Origin: Enterobacter hormaechei subsp. hoffmannii
Lineage (GTDB): Bacteria; Pseudomonadota; Gammaproteobacteria; Enterobacterales; Enterobacteriaceae
Length of the DNA: 64,000 nucleotides
Assembly: GCF_001729745.1 (NCBI RefSeq)
Contig: NZ_CP017186.1
Span: forward strand, 310,001 to 374,000
Direction: 5' to 3'
How positions within the stretch are numbered: position 1 is the first letter of the stretch; the number at the start of each line of letters is the position of its first letter. Shown in pieces: positions 29,634 through 38,522 of the stretch. The notes below the pieces were generated by a model. The model ran no database searches. It was not told where the DNA came from and saw only the letters and a program-made list of their open reading frames with translations. The position numbers were made by a program, and so were the translations under genes.

Positions 29634-30056
29634 GGCTTTTTTTCTCCTTGTAAGATGTTAATAATATGTCGCAAAAACGTTAATAGTAGGGGCTTTACAA
29701 GCTTTGTTTAGTATTTGGGCGACAGATCACGCAATGTCTGAAGAGTATGAAAATTGAGCGAATGAAACTTTGAAGGGAAATAATTCATCTGAAGAATTAT
29801 TCACTTTTTTGTTTGTAAAAGTTTTTTCATAACAATCGGTTATTGATGTGGATTGCTATTAATTACCGTCAATGACGCTTTTTGCAGTGAAATGCCTTGT
29901 TCTTTAAGGCTTGCGCAGCATGCCGTGCAAATGATACTCATACGGCGCGTTAAAAAATCCCATAAACCAACGCAACACAATTCATACCCTTTCAGTATGT
30001 CTCCATATTCATGCAGTTTTGATGGTGCGGAGATTTCATTGAGGAAGTCAGTTTCT
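29634..30056. other. acs/gltP divergent intergenic region
   Basis: 423 AT-rich bases between divergent acs and gltP. In E. coli the nrfABCDEFG operon lies here; no nrf fragment was recognised. CRP control of acs is known in E. coli, but I found no site matching TGTGA-N6-TCACA well. Short open frames here look accidental. Confidence 0.6.
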
Positions 30057-31370
30057 ATGAAAAATTTGAAAGTCAGCCTGGCCTGGCAGATCCTGCTGGC
30101 CCTTGTGCTGGGCATCTTGCTGGGCAGTTACCTCCATTATCATAGCGACAGCCGCGAGTGGCTGATTGCGAACCTTCTCTCGCCAGCGGGCGATATCTTT
30201 ATTCATCTGATCAAGATGATTGTTGTGCCGATTGTGATCTCGACGCTGGTGGTCGGTATTGCCGGGGTAGGTGATGCGAAACAGTTAGGCCGCATCGGCG
30301 TTAAAACCATTCTCTATTTCGAAGTGATCACCACGGTTGCCATCATTCTTGGTATCACCCTGGCGAACGTGTTCCAGCCAGGTTCCGGGATTGATATGTC
30401 GCAGCTGGCGACGGTGGATATTTCGAAATATCAAAGCACCACCGCCGACGTGCAGAGCCATTCGCACGGTCTGATGGGCACAATTCTGTCACTGGTGCCG
30501 ACCAACATTATCGCGTCAATGGCGAAGGGCGAGATGCTGCCGATCATCTTCTTCTCGGTGCTCTTTGGTCTGGGGCTTTCTTCCCTGCCCGCGACGCACC
30601 GTGAACCGTTGGTAACGGTGTTCCGCTCTATCTCTGAAACCATGTTCAAAGTTACCCACATGGTGATGCGCTATGCGCCGGTGGGTGTTTTTGCGCTGAT
30701 CGCCGTAACCGTGGCGAACTTCGGCTTTGCTTCCCTGTGGCCGTTGGCGAAGCTGGTGATTCTGGTGCACTTCGCGATCCTGTTCTTCGCGCTGGTGGTG
30801 CTGGGGATTGTGGCGCGCCTGTGCGGGCTGAGCATCTGGATCCTGATCCGCATTCTGAAAGATGAGCTGATTCTGGCGTACTCCACGGCAAGCTCCGAGA
30901 GCGTGCTGCCGCGTATCATTGAGAAGATGGAGGCCTACGGTGCACCGGCGTCCATTACCAGCTTCGTTGTACCGACCGGTTACTCCTTCAACCTGGATGG
31001 TTCAACGCTGTATCAGAGTATTGCGGCAATCTTTATCGCTCAGCTGTACGGCATTGACCTGTCGCTGTGGCAGGAAATCGTGCTGGTGTTGACCCTGATG
31101 GTGACCTCAAAGGGTATCGCAGGCGTGCCGGGCGTCTCCTTCGTGGTGCTGCTGGCGACGCTGGGCAGCGTCGGTATTCCGCTGGAAGGCCTGGCGTTTA
31201 TCGCCGGTGTGGACCGTATCCTCGACATGGCGCGTACCGCGCTGAACGTGGTGGGTAATGCGCTGGCGGTGCTGGTAATCTCCAAGTGGGAACACAAGTT
31301 CGACCGTAAAAAAGCGCTGGCGTATGAACGCGAGGTGCTGGGTCGTTTTGATAAAACGGCTGACCAATGA
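30057..31370 (+). CDS. gltP: Glutamate/aspartate:proton symporter GltP
   Basis: 437 residues (E. coli 437), dicarboxylate/amino acid:cation symporter family. Re-entrant loop signatures: STASSESVLPRIIEKME (HP1), the NLDGSTLYQSIAAIFIAQ TM7 region, and SKGIAGVPGVSFVVLLATL (HP2). GAGGAAGTCAGTTTCT precedes ATG 30057, giving MKNLKVSLAWQ as in E. coli; the frame is open upstream but not conserved. Confidence 0.97.
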   Translation: MKNLKVSLAWQILLALVLGILLGSYLHYHSDSREWLIANLLSPAGDIFIHLIKMIVVPIVISTLVVGIAGVGDAKQLGRIGVKTILYFEVITTVAIILGITLANVFQPGSGIDMSQLATVDISKYQSTTADVQSHSHGLMGTILSLVPTNIIASMAKGEMLPIIFFSVLFGLGLSSLPATHREPLVTVFRSISETMFKVTHMVMRYAPVGVFALIAVTVANFGFASLWPLAKLVILVHFAILFFALVVLGIVARLCGLSIWILIRILKDELILAYSTASSESVLPRIIEKMEAYGAPASITSFVVPTGYSFNLDGSTLYQSIAAIFIAQLYGIDLSLWQEIVLVLTLMVTSKGIAGVPGVSFVVLLATLGSVGIPLEGLAFIAGVDRILDMARTALNVVGNALAVLVISKWEHKFDRKKALAYEREVLGRFDKTADQ

Positions 31371-31378
31371 TGTAAAAA

Positions 31379-31449
31379 TGCCGGGTGGCGGCTTCGCCTT
31401 ACCCGGCCTACATAACCGTAGGCCCGGTAAGCGCAGCGCCACCGGGCAA
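31379..31449. repeat. BIME (two opposed REPs) between gltP and yjcO
   Basis: TGCCGGGTGGCGGCTTCGCC...CCCGGCCTAC and an inverted GTAGGCCCGGTAAGCG...CACCGGGCA face each other, separated by ATAACC. They may also act as a terminator for these convergent genes. Confidence 0.88.
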
Positions 31450-31453
31450 TAAT

Positions 31454-32128
31454 TTACTCCCCGCTCAACGCATCAAACTCTTCACACCCGGTATCAAACC
31501 CTTCCGTACAGCTCAGGTTTAACCAGTAAAGCGCTTTCTGTTTATTCGGTGTGATAAAGCCTTTCTCACCCTGCCTGAACAGCATGCCTGCCCAGTACTC
31601 CGCATAGCCCGTCCGGGACAGAGCCGAACTCCGCTTGAACCACGCCGCAGCCTGCACGTCATCCTGAGGGACTTCAACGCCGTTGGCATAGATCAGCCCC
31701 AGCAGCTGTTGCGCGTCTACCGCCGAGTCACTATCGATGTCTTCGGTCGCCGTTTGCAGCAGTTTAATGGCCTGCGGGTAGTCGGTCTTGCCTGCTTGCG
31801 TGTTCACCAGCACCCGCGCCAGCATGATCGCGCCGCGTTTGCTGCCCGCAATGTTTGCCTGTTGGGCCAGAGCTTTGGCCTGTGCGTAGTCGCCCTGCGT
31901 AAAGAGGATTTGCGATAGCAGCGCCATGGCGTCGACATTGCCGCCTTTCGCCGCTTTCTCGGCCCACAGCGCGGCCTGCTTGCTGTCGCCGGAGCTGAAG
32001 TACGTATCGGCAAGATAATACTGGGCGCGCGCATCACCGGCTTCCGCCTGTTTTCGATACTGGCTGCCTATCTCATCGGCACGGGCAAAGGCGGTTAAAA
32101 ATAACAACAACAGAAAAATGGCTTTCAT
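31454..32128 (-). CDS. yjcO: YjcO, Sel1-repeat periplasmic protein
   Basis: 224 residues. The signal peptide MKAIFLLLLFLTAFARA has probable cleavage near residue 17. Sel1-like (TPR-type) repeats follow, visible as ARAQYYLADTYFSSGDSKQAALWAEKAA, VDAMALLSQILFTQGDYAQAKALA, and VDAQQLLGLIYANGVEVPQDDVQAAAWF. Function is unknown; it likely mediates protein contacts in the periplasm. It lies between gltP and fdhF as in E. coli. Confidence 0.9.
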   Translation of the reverse strand: MKAIFLLLLFLTAFARADEIGSQYRKQAEAGDARAQYYLADTYFSSGDSKQAALWAEKAAKGGNVDAMALLSQILFTQGDYAQAKALAQQANIAGSKRGAIMLARVLVNTQAGKTDYPQAIKLLQTATEDIDSDSAVDAQQLLGLIYANGVEVPQDDVQAAAWFKRSSALSRTGYAEYWAGMLFRQGEKGFITPNKQKALYWLNLSCTEGFDTGCEEFDALSGE

Positions 32129-32249
32129 GGATTCTTATCATCGGGGTACATGCCGCGCAGTATAATCGCGGTGACAGAAGAAAAAAACGGGTGCGTTAAG
32201 ACCTCAGCATCCCACAAGCCGGGCGGAACACGCGTTCCACCCGAAGAGG

Positions 32250-32402
32250 TTAGCCTGCGTTACAGGCTAATTTCGCCGCCACCTCCTGATGTTCACTCTT
32301 TATTGAAAACTCGCAGAGCTTATCGCGAGTAATAAAGGTAAAGATCACTATCGTCAGGCAAATAATAAAGACGATGCCTAACGTAGTTTTTAATGGCGTC
32401 AT
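32250..32402 (-). CDS. Hok/Gef family type I toxin
   Basis: 50-residue protein, the usual Hok length. A single membrane segment (about residues 8-24, GIVFIICLTIVIFTFIT) is followed by the family-typical TRDKLCEFSIKSEHQEVAAKLAC with two cysteines. Hok proteins depolarise the inner membrane. AAGGAG lies 8 bases before the ATG. The leader resembles hok mRNAs: a 5' GCGGGTGCTTAAGAC segment, a pairing CCCCGGG / CCCGAGG stem, and AGCCTCTTA before the ribosome site. An in-frame extension to TTG 32519 corresponds to the mok leader. E. coli K-12 has no hok at this site, to my knowledge. Confidence 0.88.
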   Translation of the reverse strand: MTPLKTTLGIVFIICLTIVIFTFITRDKLCEFSIKSEHQEVAAKLACNAG

Positions 32403-32460
32403 GCCTTTTACTCCTTGTGAAAAAAAGAATAAGAGGCTACTCTCAACTTGTTGGGGTTGA

Positions 32461-32500
32461 GGGGTAGCCTCGGGTAAATGCAAATTTCCCGGGGCTTTCC
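32461..32500 (+). ncRNA. Candidate Sok antisense RNA
   Basis: The plus strand opposite the hok leader contains GCCTCGGG-loop-CCCGGGGC followed by TTTCC, the shape and position of Sok RNA (antisense, ends in a hairpin plus U-rich tail). No convincing -10 box precedes it; that place is taken by a 15-base inverted repeat (32433-32447 / 32456-32471). Activity is therefore uncertain. Confidence 0.4.
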
Positions 32501-32673
32501 ACTTTCTGTCCCTCAACAATGCTCAAGACAGAAAGTCTTAAGCACCCGCCGTATATCTTATCCCTCTGAATTAAAATGCAAAGATGTAATTAATTTTCGC
32601 GCAAATTACATTTTTCTGCGAGACGTCTTCAGAGAAATATATTGATATTATTAATAGCGATGCCAGAAATAAT

Positions 32674-32698
32674 AATGGGGTGAATATCTCACCCCATT
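32674..32698 (-). terminator. Terminator after fdhF
   Basis: Ten-base stem AATGGGGTGA / TCACCCCATT with an AT-rich tail, 24 bp beyond the fdhF stop. Confidence 0.65.
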
Positions 32699-32721
32699 TA
32701 GTCAGCGATTAATTAACAGCT

Positions 32722-34869
32722 TCATCCCATTGCGCTTTCACGCAGGCGGGCTTTCAGCTTGTTATATTCGTCGATCACGTACTGTTCCGCTGCGCGCTGA
32801 TCCGCTATGGGCTCCACGTTTACGGCGCAGTATTTATACTCCGGCGTTTTGGTTATCGGGCTTAAGTTCTCCGTCACCAGCTCGTTACAGGCGCCAATCC
32901 ACCACTGGTAGGTCATATAGACCGCGCCTTTGTTCGGACGGTCGCTGACCTGCGCGCGGGTAATGATGCGGCCTTTACGCGAGTTCACCCACACCAGCGC
33001 TTCATCTTCAATACCGAGCCGTTCGGCATCGGCGGTGTTGATCTGCGCGTAGCCCGGTTCATCCGCCAGCGCCGCCAGCGCGGCGCAGTTGCCGGTCATG
33101 GAACGGCAGGAGTAATGGCCCACTTCACGCACGGTGGAGAGCACCATCGGATACTCGTCGGTGAGTTTATCGATCGGCGCGACCCAGTCGCAGGTGAAGA
33201 ATTGCGCCAGCCCGTTCGGGGTGTCGAATTTTTCTTTAAAGAGGTACGACGTTCCCTGATCCGCCTCTGACTCATCCCGGCACGGCCACTGGATGTAGCC
33301 TAGCTCACCCATTTTTTCATAGGTTGCCCCATAAAAGTCCGGGCACAGATGCCGCAACTCGTCCCAGATCTCCTGGGTGTTGTTGTAGTGCATCGGGTAG
33401 CCCATGCGGGTGGCGATTTCGCTGATGATCTGCCAGTCCGTTTTCAGATCCCACTTCGGCTCGACAGCCTTGAAGAAGCGCTGGAAGCCGCGGTCTGCCG
33501 CCGTATAGACACCTTCATGCTCGCCCCAGGAGGTCGACGGTAAAATCACATCCGCCGCCGCCGCGGTTTTGGTCATAAAGATATCCTGAACAATCACCAG
33601 CTCCAGATCCTCAAACCCTTTACGCACCGCAGACAACTCGGCGTCGGTCTGGAGCGGATCTTCACCCATGATGTAGGCCGCACGCACTTCACCGTGCGCC
33701 GCGCGGTGCGGCAGCTCGCTGATGCGATACCCCGTGTGCTCAGGCAGGCTCTCCACGCCCCAGGCCTTCGCGAATTTCTCGCGATTTTCCGGGAATTTGA
33801 CGTACTGGTAGCCCGGATAGGTGTCCGGCAGCGCGCCCATGTCGCACGCGCCCTGCACGTTATTCTGACCACGTACCGGGTTCACGCCCACATGCGCTTT
33901 ACCCAGATTGCCGGTTAACATGGCGAGGCTGGTGAGCGAGCGCACGGTTTCCACGCCCTGGTAGAACTGGGTCACGCCCATACCCCACAGAATAGCGGCG
34001 GTTTTCGCTCCGGCGTACATCCGCGCCGCCTGGCGGATCTCCTGTGCGCTGACGCCGGTTATCGCCTCAACGGACTCCGGCGTATAGCCTTCGACAATCT
34101 TGCGATACTCTTCAAACCCTTCCGTACGGCTCGCGACAAACGCCTGGTCGTAGAGGTTCTCCTCAATAATGACGTGCCCCATCGCATTCAACAGCGCGAT
34201 GTTTGAGCCGTTTTTCAGTGCGATGTGCATATCGGCAATGCGCGCGGTTTCAATTTTGCGCGGATCGCAGACGATGATTTTCGCCCCGTTCTGTTTGGCG
34301 CGAATCACGTGATTCGCGACGATAGGGTGAGAATCCGCCGGGTTATAGCCGAAGATGAACACCAGATCGGTGTTATCTATCTCATTGATGGCATTACTCA
34401 TTGCGCCGTTACCGACCGACTGGTGCAGACCTGCAACCGATGGGCCGTGTCAGACGCGAGCGCAGCAGTCGACGTTATTGGTACCAATAACGGCGCGCGC
34501 GAATTTTTGCATCACATAGTTGGTTTCATTCCCGGTTCCGCGTGAGGAGCCGGTGGTCTGAATCGCATCCGGGCCATACTTGGCCTTGATGGCGCTAAGG
34601 CGCGTGGCAACATAATCCAGCGCTTCATTCCAGGAGACGGCTTCCAGCTTGCCGCCGCGCTCGCGGCGGATCATAGGGGTTTTCAGGCGCGGGGTGAGGA
34701 TTTGGGTATCGTTAATAAAATCCCAGCCGTAGTACCCTTTCAGGCACAGCGTGCCCTGATTGGTTTTACCCTGCGCCGCTTCCGCCCGGACGATTTTGCC
34801 GTTATCGACCACCAGGTGGATCTTGCAACCTGAGGCACAATAAGGGCAAACCGTGACGACTTTTTTCAT
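32722..34869 (-). CDS. fdhF: Formate dehydrogenase H (selenocysteine-containing)
   Basis: 715 residues when the in-frame UGA at 34450-34452 is read as selenocysteine 140, exactly as in E. coli. It is the molybdenum bis-MGD subunit of formate hydrogenlyase, oxidising formate in the cytoplasm. The [4Fe-4S] ligands CPYCASGC and GTLCLKGY are near the N-terminus. The Sec context is NNVDCCARV-U-HGPS. C-terminal molybdopterin domain motifs include REVGHYSCRSMTGNC. ATG 34869 is preferred over the adjacent upstream GTG because it places Sec at 140. RBS CTGGAGC. Without the Sec reading it appears falsely as two genes. Confidence 0.97.
34412..34452 (-). promoter_or_regulatory. Bacterial SECIS element of fdhF
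   Basis: Directly after the UGA, the mRNA can fold with the apical GGTTGCAGGTCTGCACC segment (34422-34438), which matches the SelB-binding loop of E. coli fdhF as recalled. Confidence 0.88.
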
Positions 34870-34907
34870 CACTTTGCTCCAGTTAAACAGTTCTTACCTG
34901 CCCAATA

Positions 34908-34923
34908 TGCAGCTTCTATGCCA
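34908..34923 (-). promoter_or_regulatory. Sigma-54 promoter of fdhF
   Basis: On the minus strand TGGCATAGAAGCTGCA matches TGGCAYR-N4-TTGCW closely, about 40 bases before the fdhF start. E. coli fdhF is driven by sigma-54 and FhlA; FhlA sites further upstream were not resolved. Confidence 0.82.
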
Positions 34924-35125
34924 TGTTTTTACTATGGGTATTTCCTGACTTTACGACCCTTTGCGGGGCAAAACCCTGACGAAAAACAGCCAATCGTCAA
35001 AATTGACGTGTCGAAAGGGCAGGGGATGTGACATGGATTGAATTTCCGTCACGTAAAAAACAATTCGGCTGGAGCCGGCGGCAGAATGGTTCAGACTTAA
35101 CATAATTCCCTGACGGAAGCATGCG

Positions 35126-35857
35126 ATGAAACCGGCGATTCTGGTGGTTGATGATGATGTCGCAGTCTGCGAACTGCTACAGGATGTGCTCAGCGAGCAC
35201 GTCTTTACCGTGCTGACGTGTCACACCGGTCAGGAAGCGGTGAACCGTGTCCAGCAGGACTCCGGCATTGCGCTGGTTCTGCTGGACATGATGCTGCCGG
35301 ATATCAACGGATTACAGGTTTTGCTGCAGATGCAAAAGCGGCGACCGTCGCTACCGGTGGTGATGCTGACGGGGCTGGGAAGTGAATCAGATGTGGTCGT
35401 TGGGCTGGAAATGGGCGCTGATGATTACATCGGAAAACCGTTCAATCCGCGCGTGGTGGTCGCCCGCGTTAAGGCGGTGCTGCGTCGTACCGGTGCGCTG
35501 GCCGCGGAGCCTGCCGCGCCGCGCGTTGAAGGTATTGCCTTTAACGGCTGGACGCTGGACACCACCCGCTGCGAGCTGAGCGATCCGCAGCGTAATACCG
35601 TGCCGTTAACCCAGGGCGAATATGGCCTGCTGCTGGCATTAACGCAAAACGCCCGCCGGGTACTGAGCCGTGAACAACTGCTTGAACTGACCCACAGCGA
35701 AAGCGCCGAGGTCTTTGACCGCACTATCGACGTGTTGATCATGCGGTTACGGCGAAAAATTGAGGTTAATCCGCACCAGCCTCTGCTGATCAAAACCATT
35801 CGCGGTCTGGGCTATGTTTTTGCCACGGACGTTTCCCATCATGAGAAAGCCGCCTGA
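35126..35857 (+). CDS. OmpR-family response regulator of the sugar cluster
   Basis: 243 residues. The receiver domain has acidic DDD at 9-11, the phospho-acceptor Asp54 in LLDMMLPD, T in MLTG near 83, and K in GKPFNPR near 104. A winged-helix output domain (about 135-236) ends RTIRGLGYVF-like (KTIRGLGYVF). It most likely pairs with the hybrid kinase at 42187-44466; both lie at the edges of the sugar operon and point in the same direction. Its 3' end overlaps the 3' end of the convergent PfkB kinase gene by 19 bp. Confidence 0.92.
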   Translation: MKPAILVVDDDVAVCELLQDVLSEHVFTVLTCHTGQEAVNRVQQDSGIALVLLDMMLPDINGLQVLLQMQKRRPSLPVVMLTGLGSESDVVVGLEMGADDYIGKPFNPRVVVARVKAVLRRTGALAAEPAAPRVEGIAFNGWTLDTTRCELSDPQRNTVPLTQGEYGLLLALTQNARRVLSREQLLELTHSESAEVFDRTIDVLIMRLRRKIEVNPHQPLLIKTIRGLGYVFATDVSHHEKAA

Positions 35858-36858
35858 CCGTTCTCCTGAATAAACGTCTGAAGCTCGGCCAGCGTTTTCG
35901 CGCCGTCAATTGCATTAGCCGCCAGCAGGCTGGCCCGCGCGCAGGCGTGCGCCAGATAAATACTCTCCGTCAGCGGCAGGGATTCATGGCAGCCGTATAA
36001 AAAGCCCGCGCAAAACGCGTCGCCCGCGCCGACGCTGCCGATAATCTCGTCCTGCGTCAGCTTCCACGACGGAACCCATTGCCCTTTTTCACCCGGCGCT
36101 TCACCCCATGCCCCTTCCGGACAGTGGATCACCACCCGCTGTCGCACGCCTGCCGCCAGCAGCTGTGCGGCAGCGTCGGCGATATGGGCCATGTTCAGCG
36201 CATCATGGCCGTCGCGGATCTCAAGCCCGCTAAACTCACCGGCTTCCAGCTCGTTAATCACCAGATAATCAAGATGGCGCAGGGCAGGGAGCACCAGCGG
36301 CTGATAGCGCGGGTCGCCCTTGCGGGACACCAGATCGAGCGAGGTTTCATACCCCTGATCGTGCATCTGTGCCAGTAACCGCGCGCTGCGGGTGCCAAAT
36401 TCCTCGTCCGGCATATCCAGGCTGTCGAGCAGCAGCAGATAGCCGAGATGGAAGATCTTCAGCGATCCGTCTAAACGATCGAAGGCGGGAAGATCCAGCA
36501 GGCGGTTGGCGCCCGGCGAGTGGAAAAAGGTGCGCTGTCCGCTGGGGTCGGTCATCACCTGCGACATCGACGTTGGGGAGAGCGTCGTGCGCTGCACGCG
36601 CTGGCGATTGACGTGATACTGGTCGAGCATCGCCAGAATATAGTCTCCGTCGCTGTCTTCCCCAATCAGCCCCACCGCCTGTAACGGCAGGCCGACGTGC
36701 ATTTTTGCCAGCGTCAGCAGAACGTTGAGCGGCGCACCGCCGGTTGAGCGTTCGCTGTGGGTGATTTCTGCCAGCCAGCCGCGCTCCGGCCACTGTACGA
36801 TCTGGTGGACGTGATCCACCAGCATATTGCCTGCGGCGACGATCCCTTTGCGTTCCAT
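35839..36858 (-). CDS. PfkB-family carbohydrate kinase
   Basis: 339 residues. Ribokinase-fold features: N-terminal VAAGNMLVDHV, the sugar-binding STGGAPLNVLLTLAKM segment (GGAPLN in place of GG-N), and the C-terminal anion-hole and catalytic base motif IIGSVGAGDAFCAGFLYG. It is the last gene of the operon and starts where the aldolase gene ends (overlapping base). The substrate is inferred from its neighbours to be a ketose made by the isomerase; whether it phosphorylates at C1 or another position cannot be read from sequence. Confidence 0.88.
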   Translation of the reverse strand: MERKGIVAAGNMLVDHVHQIVQWPERGWLAEITHSERSTGGAPLNVLLTLAKMHVGLPLQAVGLIGEDSDGDYILAMLDQYHVNRQRVQRTTLSPTSMSQVMTDPSGQRTFFHSPGANRLLDLPAFDRLDGSLKIFHLGYLLLLDSLDMPDEEFGTRSARLLAQMHDQGYETSLDLVSRKGDPRYQPLVLPALRHLDYLVINELEAGEFSGLEIRDGHDALNMAHIADAAAQLLAAGVRQRVVIHCPEGAWGEAPGEKGQWVPSWKLTQDEIIGSVGAGDAFCAGFLYGCHESLPLTESIYLAHACARASLLAANAIDGAKTLAELQTFIQENGQAAFS

Positions 36859-37718
36859 TAGGCCTGCCCCGCACTGCCGAAGATGCGCATCTGTTCCGCA
36901 ACCGTATCGGTAATGGCCTCTTCAATGCCCAGCAGCAGCTCGGCAAACTCATCGTAAAGCGGTTGGCGGTTCGCCATGCGTTGCTCAACGGCGGCAAGTG
37001 CGGCCTGCGACATGCCGGTATAGAAATTGATTTTATGAATACCGAGTTCAATGGCGCGGCGGAAATCAGTGTCGCTTATGCCAGAGCCGCCGTGTAAAAC
37101 CAGCGGCAGGCCCGTCTGCTGGCGAATGGCGTCCAGACGCGGAAAATCAAGCTTCGGCTCGCCCTTGTATTTGCCGTGCGCGTTGCCAATGGCAACCGCC
37201 AGCGCATCGATGCCGGTTGAATCAACAAATTCGCGCGCCAGTTGCGGGTCGGTAAAGAAGGCTTCATCCGCATGACCGTACAGCGCGCCACCTTCATCCC
37301 CGCCTACCGCGCCCAGCTCCGCCTCTACCGAGACGCCCACCGCGTGGCACATCTTCACCACTTCCCGGGTCTGGCGGATATTTTCCTCATAGCTCAGCGT
37401 GGAGCCGTCGAACATCACCGAGCTGAACCCTAAACGCAGGGCGCGCACCACCGCCTCAAAATGCAGTCCGTGGTCGAGGTTCAGCACCACGGGAATATCG
37501 TGGCGGGCAGCTTCGAATTTCACCGCTTCCACCAGCGACTCCAGAGACACGTACTTAAAATGCACTTCGGCGATGTTGATGATAAACGGCGAGCGTTCCT
37601 GCTTCGCGGCGGCAAACAGCGCGCGCAGAAAATGGGAGTCGAGCACGTTGAACGCGCCCAGGGCGTAGCGGTGTTCCCTGGCGTGGGCCAGACCGTCGGC
37701 AAGAGAAATCAATGGCAT
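36858..37718 (-). CDS. Class II (zinc) ketose-phosphate aldolase
   Basis: 286 residues. It has fructose/tagatose-bisphosphate aldolase class II motifs: VLNLDHGLHFE (zinc His and catalytic Asp region), FDGSTLSYEENI, VEAELGAVGG, GNAHGKYKGEP and LVLHGGSGI. The gene may start at either of two adjacent ATGs (37721 or 37718); the second has better spacing from AAGGAG. It is part of the ABC-isomerase-aldolase-kinase operon. It is expected to cleave the phosphorylated ketose to dihydroxyacetone phosphate plus an aldehyde. Confidence 0.9.
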   Translation of the reverse strand: MPLISLADGLAHAREHRYALGAFNVLDSHFLRALFAAAKQERSPFIINIAEVHFKYVSLESLVEAVKFEAARHDIPVVLNLDHGLHFEAVVRALRLGFSSVMFDGSTLSYEENIRQTREVVKMCHAVGVSVEAELGAVGGDEGGALYGHADEAFFTDPQLAREFVDSTGIDALAVAIGNAHGKYKGEPKLDFPRLDAIRQQTGLPLVLHGGSGISDTDFRRAIELGIHKINFYTGMSQAALAAVEQRMANRQPLYDEFAELLLGIEEAITDTVAEQMRIFGSAGQA

Positions 37719-37728
37719 CATTCACTCC

Positions 37729-38415
37729 TTATATCCGAAAGAGGGTGTACTCGTTGCACAGCACCAGCACCGCCGGTTCGTCTTCTTCAATGGTGTTGTA
37801 GCGGTCAATGGGCTGTAAAAAGTGGTTGTCGTGTTCATCGTCATTGACCGACGACACTTCGCCCACCAGCACGTCACCAAAGCCGCGTTCACCCCAGAAA
37901 CTGTGGTACAGGCCGGGCGTCAGGCAGATGCTCTCCCCTGGCGTGAGGCGCAGCTGGCTGCCGGGCATGTGCGTCTGCCGACAGCCATCTATCGTGACGG
38001 TCACGTCGGTGTTTTCGGTCTCTTCATGCGCGCCCGCATTCCATAACTCAATAATCAGATTCCCGCCGCCGCGGTTAATAATGTCCTCCCGCTTGCGCCA
38101 GTGAAAATGCATCGGCGTCACCTGGCCGTCGCGGACGTGCATGATTTTTTCGGCATAGCACTTTTCATAGGGCACGCCGTTGGGGGAGCCGTTGCGCAGG
38201 GTGAACAGCGTTAACCCCTGTGCAGCGAAGTTGTTGCCACCAAATGCCGTCACGTCCCAGCCGAGCCTGAGGTCAAACACCTCCTGCCATGCTGCCTGGT
38301 CAAGCTGCTGCCATTTTGTCGGCGGAAAGCTGGCAAAAGGGGGGAGATGCACGTCGTGCATGGAGAAGAACTGCCGCGTGTGGCCGAGGATTTCATTGAT
38401 GTCGGAGCGTTTCAT
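37729..38415 (-). CDS. D-lyxose/D-mannose-type sugar isomerase
   Basis: 228-residue cupin-fold protein of the D-lyxose isomerase family. Metal-site residues appear in TPMHFHWRKREDIINRGGG (His-x-His...Glu) and the later PGLYHSFWGE histidine. I recall that E. coli O157:H7 has a related isomerase (EcSI) acting on D-lyxose and D-mannose inside a similar cluster. It should interconvert an aldose and a ketose (lyxose to xylulose, or mannose to fructose). RBS AAGGAGTCCCC. It is separated from the upstream binding-protein gene by a REP pair. Confidence 0.88.
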   Translation of the reverse strand: MKRSDINEILGHTRQFFSMHDVHLPPFASFPPTKWQQLDQAAWQEVFDLRLGWDVTAFGGNNFAAQGLTLFTLRNGSPNGVPYEKCYAEKIMHVRDGQVTPMHFHWRKREDIINRGGGNLIIELWNAGAHEETENTDVTVTIDGCRQTHMPGSQLRLTPGESICLTPGLYHSFWGERGFGDVLVGEVSSVNDDEHDNHFLQPIDRYNTIEEDEPAVLVLCNEYTLFRI

Positions 38416-38438
38416 GGGGACTCCTTGAGTTTTTGCCG

Positions 38439-38521
38439 CCCCCTCACCCTAACCCTCTCCCCAAAGGGGAGAGGGAACTTGAACACCCTCTCCCCTTTGG
38501 GGAGAGGGCCGGGGTGAGGGG
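38439..38521. repeat. Paired REP-like palindromes inside the sugar operon
   Basis: CCCTCACCC...CTCTCCCCAAAGGGGAGAG and CCCTCTCCCCTTTGGGGAGAGGG with a CCGGGGTGAGGG tail, in opposite orientation. They lie between the binding-protein and isomerase genes and could stabilise the upstream transporter mRNA. Confidence 0.85.
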
Positions 38522-38522
38522 C

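Noticed and set aside
29853..30056. N-terminal extension of gltP
   Set aside because: The frame is open upstream but not conserved; GAGGAA and the family N-terminus support the ATG at 30057.
32722..34869. fdhF as two genes or a pseudogene because of an internal stop
   Set aside because: The stop is the conserved selenocysteine UGA followed by the SECIS loop, with full-length homology on both sides.
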